From an uncultured Bacteroidales bacterium (GTDB lineage Bacteria > Bacteroidota > Bacteroidia > Bacteroidales > UBA4417): DNA of 24,317 bases. How positions within the stretch are numbered: the stretch's first letter is position 1; each line of letters opens with the position of its first letter. This document shows, in pieces, positions 17,332 to 24,317 of the stretch. The notes under the pieces are model-generated. The model saw nothing but the letters and a program-made list of their open reading frames with translations, made no database searches and was not told where the DNA came from. The stretch covers positions 1-24,317 of the forward strand of contig CALCJE010000200.1 of assembly GCA_937965665.1 (NCBI GenBank), in the 5' to 3' direction. The position numbers and the translations under genes are program-made.

Positions 17332-18894
17332 ATGAAAGAAAAGAAAAGTTCAGTGGTTCTTATATCCCTGATTATTGCATTAGGCGGTTTTCTGATGGGT
17401 TTTGATGCCTCTGTCATTTCGGGTGTTATAAAATTTATTGAACCCGAATTTAATTTATCAAAAATCGAATTAGGCTGGGCTGTGGCCTCCCTTTCGCTTA
17501 CAGCTACCCTGGCCATGATGTTTGCCGGACCGGTTAGCGACAAATTTGGCCGACGTATCGTTTTGAAATATGCCGCATTACTCTATGCTTTTTCTGCCTT
17601 GCTATCGGCACTGGCACCCACATTTATAATTTTAGTTATTGCAAGAATGCTCGCAGGAGTTGGTGTTGGAATATCGTTAATATTAGCTCCAATGTATATT
17701 GCCGAATTATCGCCTGCGGAACAACGCGGCAAAATGGTATCTTTTAACCAGTTAAATATTGTAATAGGGATATCAGTAGCATTTTTCACCAACTATCTCA
17801 TAGTACATCTTGCACAATCGGATGCAAGCTGGGTACAGGCATTAAAATTCAGGGAATATAGCTGGAGGTGGATGCTGGGGATTGAATTTTTTCCGGCTGT
17901 TTTATACTTTTTTTTCCTGATGTTTATTCCGCAAAGCCCCAGGTGGCTTATTATGAAAGGTCGTTTTAACGATGCCTTGCTTGTAATGAAAAAGCTGAGC
18001 GACGAAAAAACAGCCACCAGGCTGGTTGATGAAATTAAAGAAAGTATTGCCTTGGATAAAGCTCCAAAGGAGAAAACACCCCTAAAGGAACTTTTTGTTC
18101 CGGCCATGAAACTGGTTCTGACAATTGGTATTATTATCGCTGTGCTACAGCAGATTACTGGTATAAACTCTGTGTTTTTTTATGCCCCTATGATTTTCGA
18201 ACAATCAGGGATTGGTACGGATGCTGCTTTTATACAGGCTATCCTGGTTGGGGTTACCAACGTGGTTTTTACCATATTGGCTATGGCTCTTATCGATAAA
18301 CTGGGTCGGAAACCCTTGCTGGCAATAGGCGTAAGTGGCATAACCATAAGTATGTTCCTGCTGGCTTTTGGTTTTAACGCAGCAACCTATACCCTTACCG
18401 AAGCTTCCATTTCTAAATTGCCTTCCGAAATAAATATTGCGCAACTGGCTGACCTGAAAAATAAAACTTTCGACAGCGATACGAAGTTCAAACAGGCTGT
18501 TACCGAAGCCACAGGTTCAGCTGTGAGCAAAAAATATGAATCGGAATTTATTTCAGCAGCTATCACTATGAATCCCACGCTAATCCTGGTTGGCATCCTG
18601 GGCTTTGTGGCGTCTTTTGCCGTATCGCTGGGCCCGGTTATGTGGGTGTTGTTTTCCGAACTTTTCCCGAATAAAATTCGCGGATTAGCCATTTCATTTG
18701 TGGGTTTTATCAATTCAGCAGTCAGTTTCCTGGTACAGCTCATTTTCCCGTGGGAACTTGCAACCCTGGGCAGTACGGGTACTTTCCTGTTATACGGTGT
18801 TTTCGCCCTCGTAGGACTGGTTTTCATCCTGCGTATACTGCCCGAAACCAAAGGTAAATCACTCGAAGAACTTGAGGCTATTCTAGTAAAGTAA
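17332..18894 (+). CDS. MFS sugar porter (XylE/GalP-like sugar porter family)
   Basis: 520 aa, polytopic, about 12 TM helices. Sugar-porter marks are: GGFLMGFDASVISG in TM1, DKFGRR at 70-75 after TM2, PQSPRWL at 200-206 after TM6, QQITGINSVFFYAP from 273 in TM7, DKLGRKP after TM8, and PETKGKSLEELE at the C-terminus. QQITGIN and PETKG are typical of the sugar porter family, which moves mono- or small oligosaccharides across the inner membrane, often with protons. A polar insert of ~60 residues (about 350-410) sits between two late TM helices, larger than in short family members. It stands before a cytoplasmic phosphorylase and GH17 genes, so it probably imports glucose or short beta-1,3-oligoglucans from the periplasm. 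The substrate is inference. Confidence 0.92.
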   Translation: MKEKKSSVVLISLIIALGGFLMGFDASVISGVIKFIEPEFNLSKIELGWAVASLSLTATLAMMFAGPVSDKFGRRIVLKYAALLYAFSALLSALAPTFIILVIARMLAGVGVGISLILAPMYIAELSPAEQRGKMVSFNQLNIVIGISVAFFTNYLIVHLAQSDASWVQALKFREYSWRWMLGIEFFPAVLYFFFLMFIPQSPRWLIMKGRFNDALLVMKKLSDEKTATRLVDEIKESIALDKAPKEKTPLKELFVPAMKLVLTIGIIIAVLQQITGINSVFFYAPMIFEQSGIGTDAAFIQAILVGVTNVVFTILAMALIDKLGRKPLLAIGVSGITISMFLLAFGFNAATYTLTEASISKLPSEINIAQLADLKNKTFDSDTKFKQAVTEATGSAVSKKYESEFISAAITMNPTLILVGILGFVASFAVSLGPVMWVLFSELFPNKIRGLAISFVGFINSAVSFLVQLIFPWELATLGSTGTFLLYGVFALVGLVFILRILPETKGKSLEELEAILVK

Positions 18895-19033
18895 AGGCAG
18901 GCCGTTAATCTTGCTTCGATTGAAACCCAAAATGGCTCGATAAAAGCTCGACCGAAAAAGTAAAATTTATGCAGGCTTTAGCATGCACCTGCAACGCATA
19001 ACAAATCAAAAGAAAGTTACAATACTTAATTGT

Positions 19034-22000
19034 ATGAATAGGAAATCAATTTATTTAGGAAACGCCTTGCTCAGATCTCATGAGTCGAAGGTTGAGGGCA
19101 ATTTTGTGGAAATGGAACATGAGAAATTCTACAAAATAAGCAACTGCAACCTGATGCCTGATTTCTTTATGACCATAGTGAGCGATTCCGATCACTGGAT
19201 GTTTATTTCGAGCAATGGTGCACTTTCAGCAGGTCGTAAGGATCGGAATAATGCCTTGTTTCCCTATTATACAGTTGATAAAATACATGACAGCAAAGGA
19301 ATTACCGGAAGTCAGACTTATTTGCTGGTGAACAAGGCCGATAAAACGTATTTATGGGAACCTTTTACAGCTGAGTCGGAGAAAATATACAGCATTCAGA
19401 GAAATATCTATAAAAGCATTTACGGCAACAAGATCATTTTTGAGGAGATCAATGCCGACCTCGGCGTGGGGTTCAGGTATGGCTGGTATAACAGCGAAAA
19501 ATTCGGTTTCATAAAAAAATCACTCATCAGCAATTACAATTCCACGCCAGTTACAATTGATGTACTCGATGGAATAAAGAATTTGCTTCCCAATGGCGTG
19601 GATTTCGATTTCCAGAATGCATTCAGTTCGTTGCTCGATGCCTATAAAAAATGCGAACTGCTTCGTGAATCAAAACTTGGCCTGTATATGCTGAGTTCCA
19701 TTCCTGTTGACCGTGCTGAGCCCAGCGAATCGCTCAAAGCAACAACAGTATGGTCAAGCGGGCTAAACCATGATTCAAAAATCCTGATTTCGAACCACCA
19801 GGTCGAAAATTTTAAAAGAGGGCTTGAACTTGAAACTGAAACCGATATCAGGGCAACCCGTGGTGCATATTATATAAATGCAAGTCTTTCACTCGGCAAA
19901 GATGAAAGTAAGGAATGGATGATTGTTGCTGAAATAAATCAGCAAAGCAGCGACGTGGTTAATCTCAGCAATGCCATAAAAACTAATGGAAATATTAAAA
20001 AGCTGGTTGATGCTGATATTCAAAAAGGCACATTGAACCTGAAAAAAATTGTTGCCCAGGCCGATGGAATGCAAATCAGCAGCGATGAATTAAGCAATGC
20101 ACGCCACTTCTCCAACACTTTGTTTAATGTAATGAGAGGTGGAATTTTTATGAATAACTATTCGCTTGATAAGGTTGATCTCGTGCATTTTATCGGGCAA
20201 ATCAACCAGGAAATTTCAGCGAAGTATAAAAACTGGCTTAACCAGCTCCCCGAAACCATTAATTATATAGAACTCATCCGTCATGCCGAAAGTACCGGTG
20301 ATTTCGACCTGGTGCGTATTTGCAGCGAATACCTGCCGCTTACCTTCAGCCGGAGGCATGGAGACCCCAGCCGTCCCTGGAACCAGTTTTCAATTGAAAC
20401 AAAAAATGCCGATGGCTCTGTAAAATTAAATTACCAGGGAAACTGGCGCGATATTTTCCAGAACTGGGAAGCACTTAGTTTATCATACCCCGAATTCATT
20501 GAAGGAATGATCAGCAAGTTTCTGAATGCTACCACTGCCGATGGCTATAATCCTTACCGCGTTACCCGCCAGGGCATCGACTGGGAATGCCCCGATCCGC
20601 ACGATCCCTGGGCATACATAGGTTATTGGGGCGATCACCAGATTATTTATCTTCAGAAATTCCTCGAATTGTCCGATGCATTTCATCCGGGAACCCTGGA
20701 TGATTTATTGAAAAAGGAAATCTTTGTATATGCCAATGTTCCTTACCGCATCAAATCATACCCCGATATTGTTAAAAATCCAAAGGATACTATAGTTTTT
20801 GATTTTGATTTGAATGACAAAATCAAAGCCCTGATCCAAAAAAACGGCGCTGATGGTGTATTACTCAGAGGTGCCGGCCAGGAAATATATAAGGTTAACC
20901 TGACCGAGAAAATACTTGTTACCTTACTGGCCAAACTGAGCAATTTTATACCTGAGGCCGGTATATGGCTCAACACACAACGTCCTGAATGGAACGATGC
21001 CAACAATGCGCTTGTAGGCAATGGCGTTTCGATGGTAACATTGTACTACCTGAGGCGTTTCCTTGAATTCTGGAACCAAAGATTTAATGCTTCCGAAAGT
21101 AATGAAATAGCCATTTCGGAAGAGGTAGGCATATTTTTCGATAAGGTATTTACCCTGTTTTCGGAAAACACTGCCTTACTTAAAACCGGGTTTTCGGATG
21201 CTGACAGGCGCTATTTTGCTGATATCCTTGGCGAGGCCGGAAGCGATTACCGAAACACTGTTTATCAAACCTCATTTTCAGGCCGCAAAATGTTGATACA
21301 GGTCAAAGCTTTGTCCGAATTTACCAAACTTGCTCTGGATTATATGGATCAATCCATTAAAGTGAATAAACGTGAGGATGGATTGTACCATGCATATAAC
21401 CTGGTATTATTCTCAAGCCAGGGAGTTACTATCAGGCATTTGTATGAAATGCTCGAAGGACAGGTAGCCGTTTTAAGTTCAGGTTATCTGTCGGTTGCCG
21501 AAAGCCTTGGTGTGCTAAACGCGCTGAAAGAAAGCAGTATGTTCCGTAGCGACCAGTACAGTTACCTGCTTTATCCCGACAGGCAATTACCTCTTTTCAG
21601 CCAGAAAAATAATATCCCGGCCGGCAAGGTGCAGGAATCGAAACTTCTGAGCCAGTTAGTGGCCAGTTCTGATTCATCAATTATAAGCAAGGATGACCTG
21701 GGGAATTTCCACTTCGACGGAAGTTTCCGTAATGCCGAAGTATTGGAAAAAGCATTGAACCGGTTGGAATCAGCCGGATATGGTAAACTCCTGGCCGAAG
21801 AAAAAGAAATGATCCTGGCTTTGTACGAGGATACATTCGACCACAAGTCGTTTACCGGAAGATCGGGTACATTTTACGGGTACGAAGGTTTGGGAAGCAT
21901 ATACTGGCACATGGTTTCCAAATTGCTGCTGGCAACCCAGGAATGCTTTTTCCGGGGGATTAAAGAAGGAAGCGACCCGGTAGTAAGCGGCAAAATCAAA

Positions 22001-22510
22001 GATCATTACTTTGAAATTAAAGCCGGAATAGGATTAAACAAATCGCCTGAACTATATGGGGCTTTTCCCACCGATGCTTATTCGCATACACCTGGTAATG
22101 CAGGAGCACAGCAGCCAGGTATGACCGGACAGGTAAAAGAAGATTTTATTTCGCGCATGAGGGAAATCGGAATGCAGATACAGGATGGAGAAATAAAATT
22201 CCAAATCAGCCTGCTTAACCCCGGCGAATTATTAACACAGGAAAACACATTTGAATACTTTAATCTGAAAGGTGAAAATCAACAGGTAAAACTACAACCG
22301 GGGCAGCTTGCATTTACAATCTGCCAGGTACCCGTTGTTTACAGCATTTCGCACAACGATAAAATTGTAGTCACATTTGCTGATGGTAAGCAAACACTGA
22401 TTACAGGTGGTGCAATGGGTAAAGCTCTAAGTGCCAAAGTATTTGAGCGCACAGGCGAAATTGCCCTGATAGAAGTTTCATTCAGGAATCTGGTCGATTT
22501 AACTTTTTAA
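19034..22510 (+). CDS. Beta-1,3-glucan (oligoglucan) phosphorylase, GH149-like
   Basis: 1158 aa from ATG 19034. An in-frame ATG at 18983 adds 17 residues (MHLQRITNQKK ...) that do not look like the family start, while MNRKSIYLGNALLRSHESKV does. There is no signal peptide, so it is cytoplasmic. The alpha/alpha-barrel phosphorylase core includes NYQGNWRDIFQNWEAL (D473), GIDWECPDPHDPWAYIGYWG, NTQRPEWNDANNALVGNG with WND at 653-655, and PGMTGQVKEDF (T1031-G1032). The E-W-N-D motif resembles D-W-N-D of GH94 phosphorylases, whose Asp acts as acid, and the T-G stretch is a candidate for the phosphate site. Length (>1100 aa) fits GH149 (also GH161) better than GH94 laminaribiose phosphorylases. The expected reaction is beta-1,3-oligoglucan(n) + phosphate to oligoglucan(n-1) + alpha-glucose 1-phosphate. 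The gene lies between an MFS porter and GH17 genes. The GH149 versus GH161 assignment is from memory of the families, not from a search. Confidence 0.78.
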   Translation: MNRKSIYLGNALLRSHESKVEGNFVEMEHEKFYKISNCNLMPDFFMTIVSDSDHWMFISSNGALSAGRKDRNNALFPYYTVDKIHDSKGITGSQTYLLVNKADKTYLWEPFTAESEKIYSIQRNIYKSIYGNKIIFEEINADLGVGFRYGWYNSEKFGFIKKSLISNYNSTPVTIDVLDGIKNLLPNGVDFDFQNAFSSLLDAYKKCELLRESKLGLYMLSSIPVDRAEPSESLKATTVWSSGLNHDSKILISNHQVENFKRGLELETETDIRATRGAYYINASLSLGKDESKEWMIVAEINQQSSDVVNLSNAIKTNGNIKKLVDADIQKGTLNLKKIVAQADGMQISSDELSNARHFSNTLFNVMRGGIFMNNYSLDKVDLVHFIGQINQEISAKYKNWLNQLPETINYIELIRHAESTGDFDLVRICSEYLPLTFSRRHGDPSRPWNQFSIETKNADGSVKLNYQGNWRDIFQNWEALSLSYPEFIEGMISKFLNATTADGYNPYRVTRQGIDWECPDPHDPWAYIGYWGDHQIIYLQKFLELSDAFHPGTLDDLLKKEIFVYANVPYRIKSYPDIVKNPKDTIVFDFDLNDKIKALIQKNGADGVLLRGAGQEIYKVNLTEKILVTLLAKLSNFIPEAGIWLNTQRPEWNDANNALVGNGVSMVTLYYLRRFLEFWNQRFNASESNEIAISEEVGIFFDKVFTLFSENTALLKTGFSDADRRYFADILGEAGSDYRNTVYQTSFSGRKMLIQVKALSEFTKLALDYMDQSIKVNKREDGLYHAYNLVLFSSQGVTIRHLYEMLEGQVAVLSSGYLSVAESLGVLNALKESSMFRSDQYSYLLYPDRQLPLFSQKNNIPAGKVQESKLLSQLVASSDSSIISKDDLGNFHFDGSFRNAEVLEKALNRLESAGYGKLLAEEKEMILALYEDTFDHKSFTGRSGTFYGYEGLGSIYWHMVSKLLLATQECFFRGIKEGSDPVVSGKIKDHYFEIKAGIGLNKSPELYGAFPTDAYSHTPGNAGAQQPGMTGQVKEDFISRMREIGMQIQDGEIKFQISLLNPGELLTQENTFEYFNLKGENQQVKLQPGQLAFTICQVPVVYSISHNDKIVVTFADGKQTLITGGAMGKALSAKVFERTGEIALIEVSFRNLVDLTF

Positions 22511-22523
22511 CTCAATTTAAAGC

Positions 22524-22531
22524 GGGGAGGA
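22524..22531 (+). promoter_or_regulatory. Strong Shine-Dalgarno sequence of first GH17
   Basis: GGGGAGGA lies 6 nt before the ATG at 22538. Most other starts in this window have only A-rich leaders, as is normal in Bacteroidota, which makes this a notable exception. It fixes the start of the GH17 gene. Confidence 0.7.
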
Positions 22532-22537
22532 ATCAAT

Positions 22538-23440
22538 ATGTCTTTTAGAAATGATTATCTTCTTTCGTTAACTGGTCAGGATGTTACCAATATGTCGCAA
22601 GCTGACCTGCGCTCCATATTTACTGCGGTGCTAAACCAGGGAATGCATGGCATCTGTTTCAGCCCTTACCTCGAAGACCAGGAGCCCGGTTCAACAATTA
22701 CCGTGGAGCAAATACGCGCTAAAATGGAGATTATCAGGCCGTATACCCAGTGGATCAGGACTTTTTCGTGTACCGATGGCAATGAACTGATTCCCCCCAT
22801 AGCTAAGGAATTCGGGTTAAAAACAATGGTAGGAGCCTGGCTGGGTAACAACGATGACATTAATGAAGCCGAAATAGCCAATGTTATCCGGCTTGCCAAG
22901 GATGGCTATGCCGATATGGTTGCCGTGGGCAATGAAGTACTGTACCGCGAAGACCTCACTGAAGAGCAGCTGCTGGATTATATCATTGAAGTAAAGCAAG
23001 CGTTGCCCGGAATTCCGGTGGGTTATGTTGATGCATATTACGAATTCTGCAACCGGCCTGCAATTACCGGGGTTTGTGATATCATTTTTGCAAACTGCTA
23101 TCCTTTCTGGGAAGGCTGCCATATCGATTATTCCCTGCTCTATTTGAAAGATATGTATAACCGGGCATTAAAAGCGGGGAAGGGTAAAAAAGTGATTATT
23201 ACCGAAACCGGCTGGCCAAACCTGGGCACTGCTTTCGAAGATTCTGAAGCTTCGTTTATCAATGCAATCAGGTATTTTATCAATGCCCAGCGATGGAGTA
23301 AAGAAGACGATATTGAGATGTTTTATTTCTCGTCGTTCGACGAAATGTGGAAAATGAACAGCGAAGGTGATGTAGGAGCATACTGGGGCCTCTGGGATAA
23401 GGATGGTAAACTGAAATTCGCGCTGGCTGAAAGTGAATAG
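22538..23440 (+). CDS. GH17 family beta-1,3-glucan-active enzyme, cytoplasmic
   Basis: 300 aa, a compact single-domain TIM barrel with no signal peptide (starts MSFRNDYLLSLTGQD). GH17 marks are: GICFSPYLEDQEPGS near the N-terminus, IRTFSCTDGNELIPPIAKE, VAVGNEVLYRED with acid/base E133, DIIFANCYPFWEG, and VIITETGWPNLG with nucleophile E223. It follows the phosphorylase by 27 bp with its own strong Shine-Dalgarno and is probably in the same transcript. The family includes endo- and exo-beta-1,3-glucanases and transglycosylases that act with retention. In the cytoplasm it could shorten imported oligosaccharides for the phosphorylase, or remodel them by transglycosylation. Which of these it does cannot be told from sequence. 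Confidence 0.88.
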   Translation: MSFRNDYLLSLTGQDVTNMSQADLRSIFTAVLNQGMHGICFSPYLEDQEPGSTITVEQIRAKMEIIRPYTQWIRTFSCTDGNELIPPIAKEFGLKTMVGAWLGNNDDINEAEIANVIRLAKDGYADMVAVGNEVLYREDLTEEQLLDYIIEVKQALPGIPVGYVDAYYEFCNRPAITGVCDIIFANCYPFWEGCHIDYSLLYLKDMYNRALKAGKGKKVIITETGWPNLGTAFEDSEASFINAIRYFINAQRWSKEDDIEMFYFSSFDEMWKMNSEGDVGAYWGLWDKDGKLKFALAESE

Positions 23441-23485
23441 TGTGGCTGGTAGGGGGCGTTGTATTTTAAAGAAACAATTTAGCCC

Positions 23486-23553
23486 GGAGGAACAGAAAAA
23501 TGCTGACGGTTCGTAAAATGCAAATGAACGAATCTGGCTTTCAGGTTGTGTGA
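23486..23553 (+). other. Shine-Dalgarno plus 17-codon ORF between the two GH17 genes
   Basis: GGAGGA (23486-23491) lies 8 nt before an ATG at 23500 that opens a 17-codon frame (MLTVRKMQMNESGFQVV) ending at 23553, 16 bp before the second GH17 ATG. It is not in the GH17 frame. It could be a leader peptide that couples translation, or a relic of an older start. The ribosome site is well formed; the peptide matches nothing I know. Confidence 0.35.
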
Positions 23554-23569
23554 TAATGAATAAAAAGTG

Positions 23570-24317
23570 ATGAATCTATTTGATAAACTCGGATTACAAC
23601 GTGGGAATGCTATCTGCTATTCAGGCTATCGGGATGGTCAAAGTCCTGATTCAGGAATTTATCCCACCTACCAACAAGTTAAGGAAGACCTGCTGATAAT
23701 CAGCAAACATTGGGCTTACATTCGTTTGTACGATTGCAGTAAACATGCCGAAACAGTGTTAGCGGTGATTGAAAAAGAAAAACTGAACCTGAAGGTAATG
23801 CTGGGTGCATACATTGCTGCCGAACTCAATAATTTCGGCTGCCCGTGGGGTTCAATTCTTTCAAATGAAGTACTGCTGCAAAATGCCAAAAATAATATGG
23901 CCCAGGTCAGGAAACTCGTGAGGCTTGCAAACAAATATCCTGACATAATATTTTCACTATCGGCCGGTAACGAGGCTACCGTCGACTGGACCGATCATTA
24001 CGTACCGGTAGAGAAAGTAATCACGTATGTTCGGATGATAAAAAATGGGGCCAGGCAACCGGTAACTTTCTGCGAAAATTATGTTCCCTGGTACGATAAA
24101 CTCAAACTGCTGGTCGATGAAATTGATTTTATCTCCATACACACATACCCGGTATGGGAGTACAAACACATACACGAGGCACTGGATTATACCCGGCAAA
24201 ATTATTACAGCATTGCTGACCGTTATCCTGGCAAGCCGGTGATCATAACCGAGGCAGGGTGGGCTACAAATTCAAACGGAAGAGGTATAAATCCTGAAAA
24301 CGTAAGCGAGGCATTTC
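23570..24317 (+). CDS. Second GH17 family protein, C-terminus cut by window end
   Basis: 249 codons are visible from ATG 23570; an in-frame stop at 23561 makes this the first possible ATG. The frame stays open to the window edge. There is no signal peptide (MNLFDKLGLQRGNAICYSGY). GH17 marks are: YIRLYDCSKHAETVL, FSLSAGNEATVDW with acid/base E135, DFISIHTYPVWEYK, and VIITEAGWATNSNGRG with nucleophile E228. It is only distantly like the first GH17 (GNEVLY versus GNEATVDW; TETGWP versus TEAGWA), so the two are probably different subfamilies rather than a recent duplication. It has no Shine-Dalgarno of its own and follows the short ORF at 23500. It belongs with the cytoplasmic beta-1,3-glucan genes. 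Confidence 0.88.
   Translation, partial: MNLFDKLGLQRGNAICYSGYRDGQSPDSGIYPTYQQVKEDLLIISKHWAYIRLYDCSKHAETVLAVIEKEKLNLKVMLGAYIAAELNNFGCPWGSILSNEVLLQNAKNNMAQVRKLVRLANKYPDIIFSLSAGNEATVDWTDHYVPVEKVITYVRMIKNGARQPVTFCENYVPWYDKLKLLVDEIDFISIHTYPVWEYKHIHEALDYTRQNYYSIADRYPGKPVIITEAGWATNSNGRGINPENVSEAF

Noticed and set aside
18983..19033. Earlier ATG start for the phosphorylase
   Set aside because: The extra 17 residues have no family character and overlap a GCAGG/CCTGC hairpin (18971-18992); MNRKSIYLG is the more natural start. It cannot be excluded.
1..24317. CRISPR arrays, tRNA/rRNA genes, insertion sequences and integrases
   Set aside because: I saw no regular spaced repeats, cloverleaf-like sequence, terminal inverted repeats or transposase motifs.

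Overview
The window comes from a member of the Bacteroidota. It has paired SusC/SusD-type genes, Bacteroidota-style lipoprotein signals (short signal peptide, lipobox, Cys followed by S/K/D/E-rich residues), and a secreted protein that ends in a type IX secretion (T9SS) sorting domain. The start regions of most genes are AT-rich and lack a Shine-Dalgarno sequence. The T9SS tail argues against Bacteroides itself and fits environmental or marine Bacteroidota. This placement is inference from gene content; no marker gene is present. Every gene I can support is on the + strand.

Layout. (1) 1-2040: the end of one polysaccharide utilisation locus, with the C-terminus of a SusC-like transporter, its SusD-like partner and a strong hairpin terminator. 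(2) 2176-5070: a membrane-anchored one-component regulator (beta-propeller sensor, Y_Y_Y domain, TM helix, coiled coil, LuxR-type HTH). (3) 5071-5773: a 700-bp non-coding leader with a tandem 11-bp repeat and a perfect 16-bp palindrome. (4) 5774-12586: an operon of SusC, SusD and two PKD-type surface glycan-binding lipoproteins, closed by a perfect hairpin terminator. (5) 12701-16905: a GH16 laminarinase-type lipoprotein, a truncated paralogue of a glycan-binding protein, and a multi-module, non-catalytic T9SS-secreted binding protein with its own terminator. (6) 17332-24317 (window edge): an MFS sugar porter, a very large beta-1,3-glucan phosphorylase (GH149-like) and two GH17 proteins, the second cut by the window end. 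The phosphorylase and both GH17 proteins lack signal peptides.

How the genes fit together (inference from families). The target is probably a beta-1,3-glucan such as laminarin, or a related mixed glucan. The surface GH16 cuts it, the lipoproteins and the T9SS protein hold it, and SusC/SusD import oligosaccharides to the periplasm. The MFS porter then carries short sugars into the cytoplasm, where the GH17 enzymes trim or rearrange beta-1,3-oligoglucans and the phosphorylase releases glucose 1-phosphate. The regulator probably senses an oligosaccharide in the periplasm and drives the downstream susC operon. The most interesting parts are the cytoplasmic phosphorylase/GH17 set, the carbohydrate-binding-like module shared by three neighbouring genes, and the non-catalytic secreted protein.
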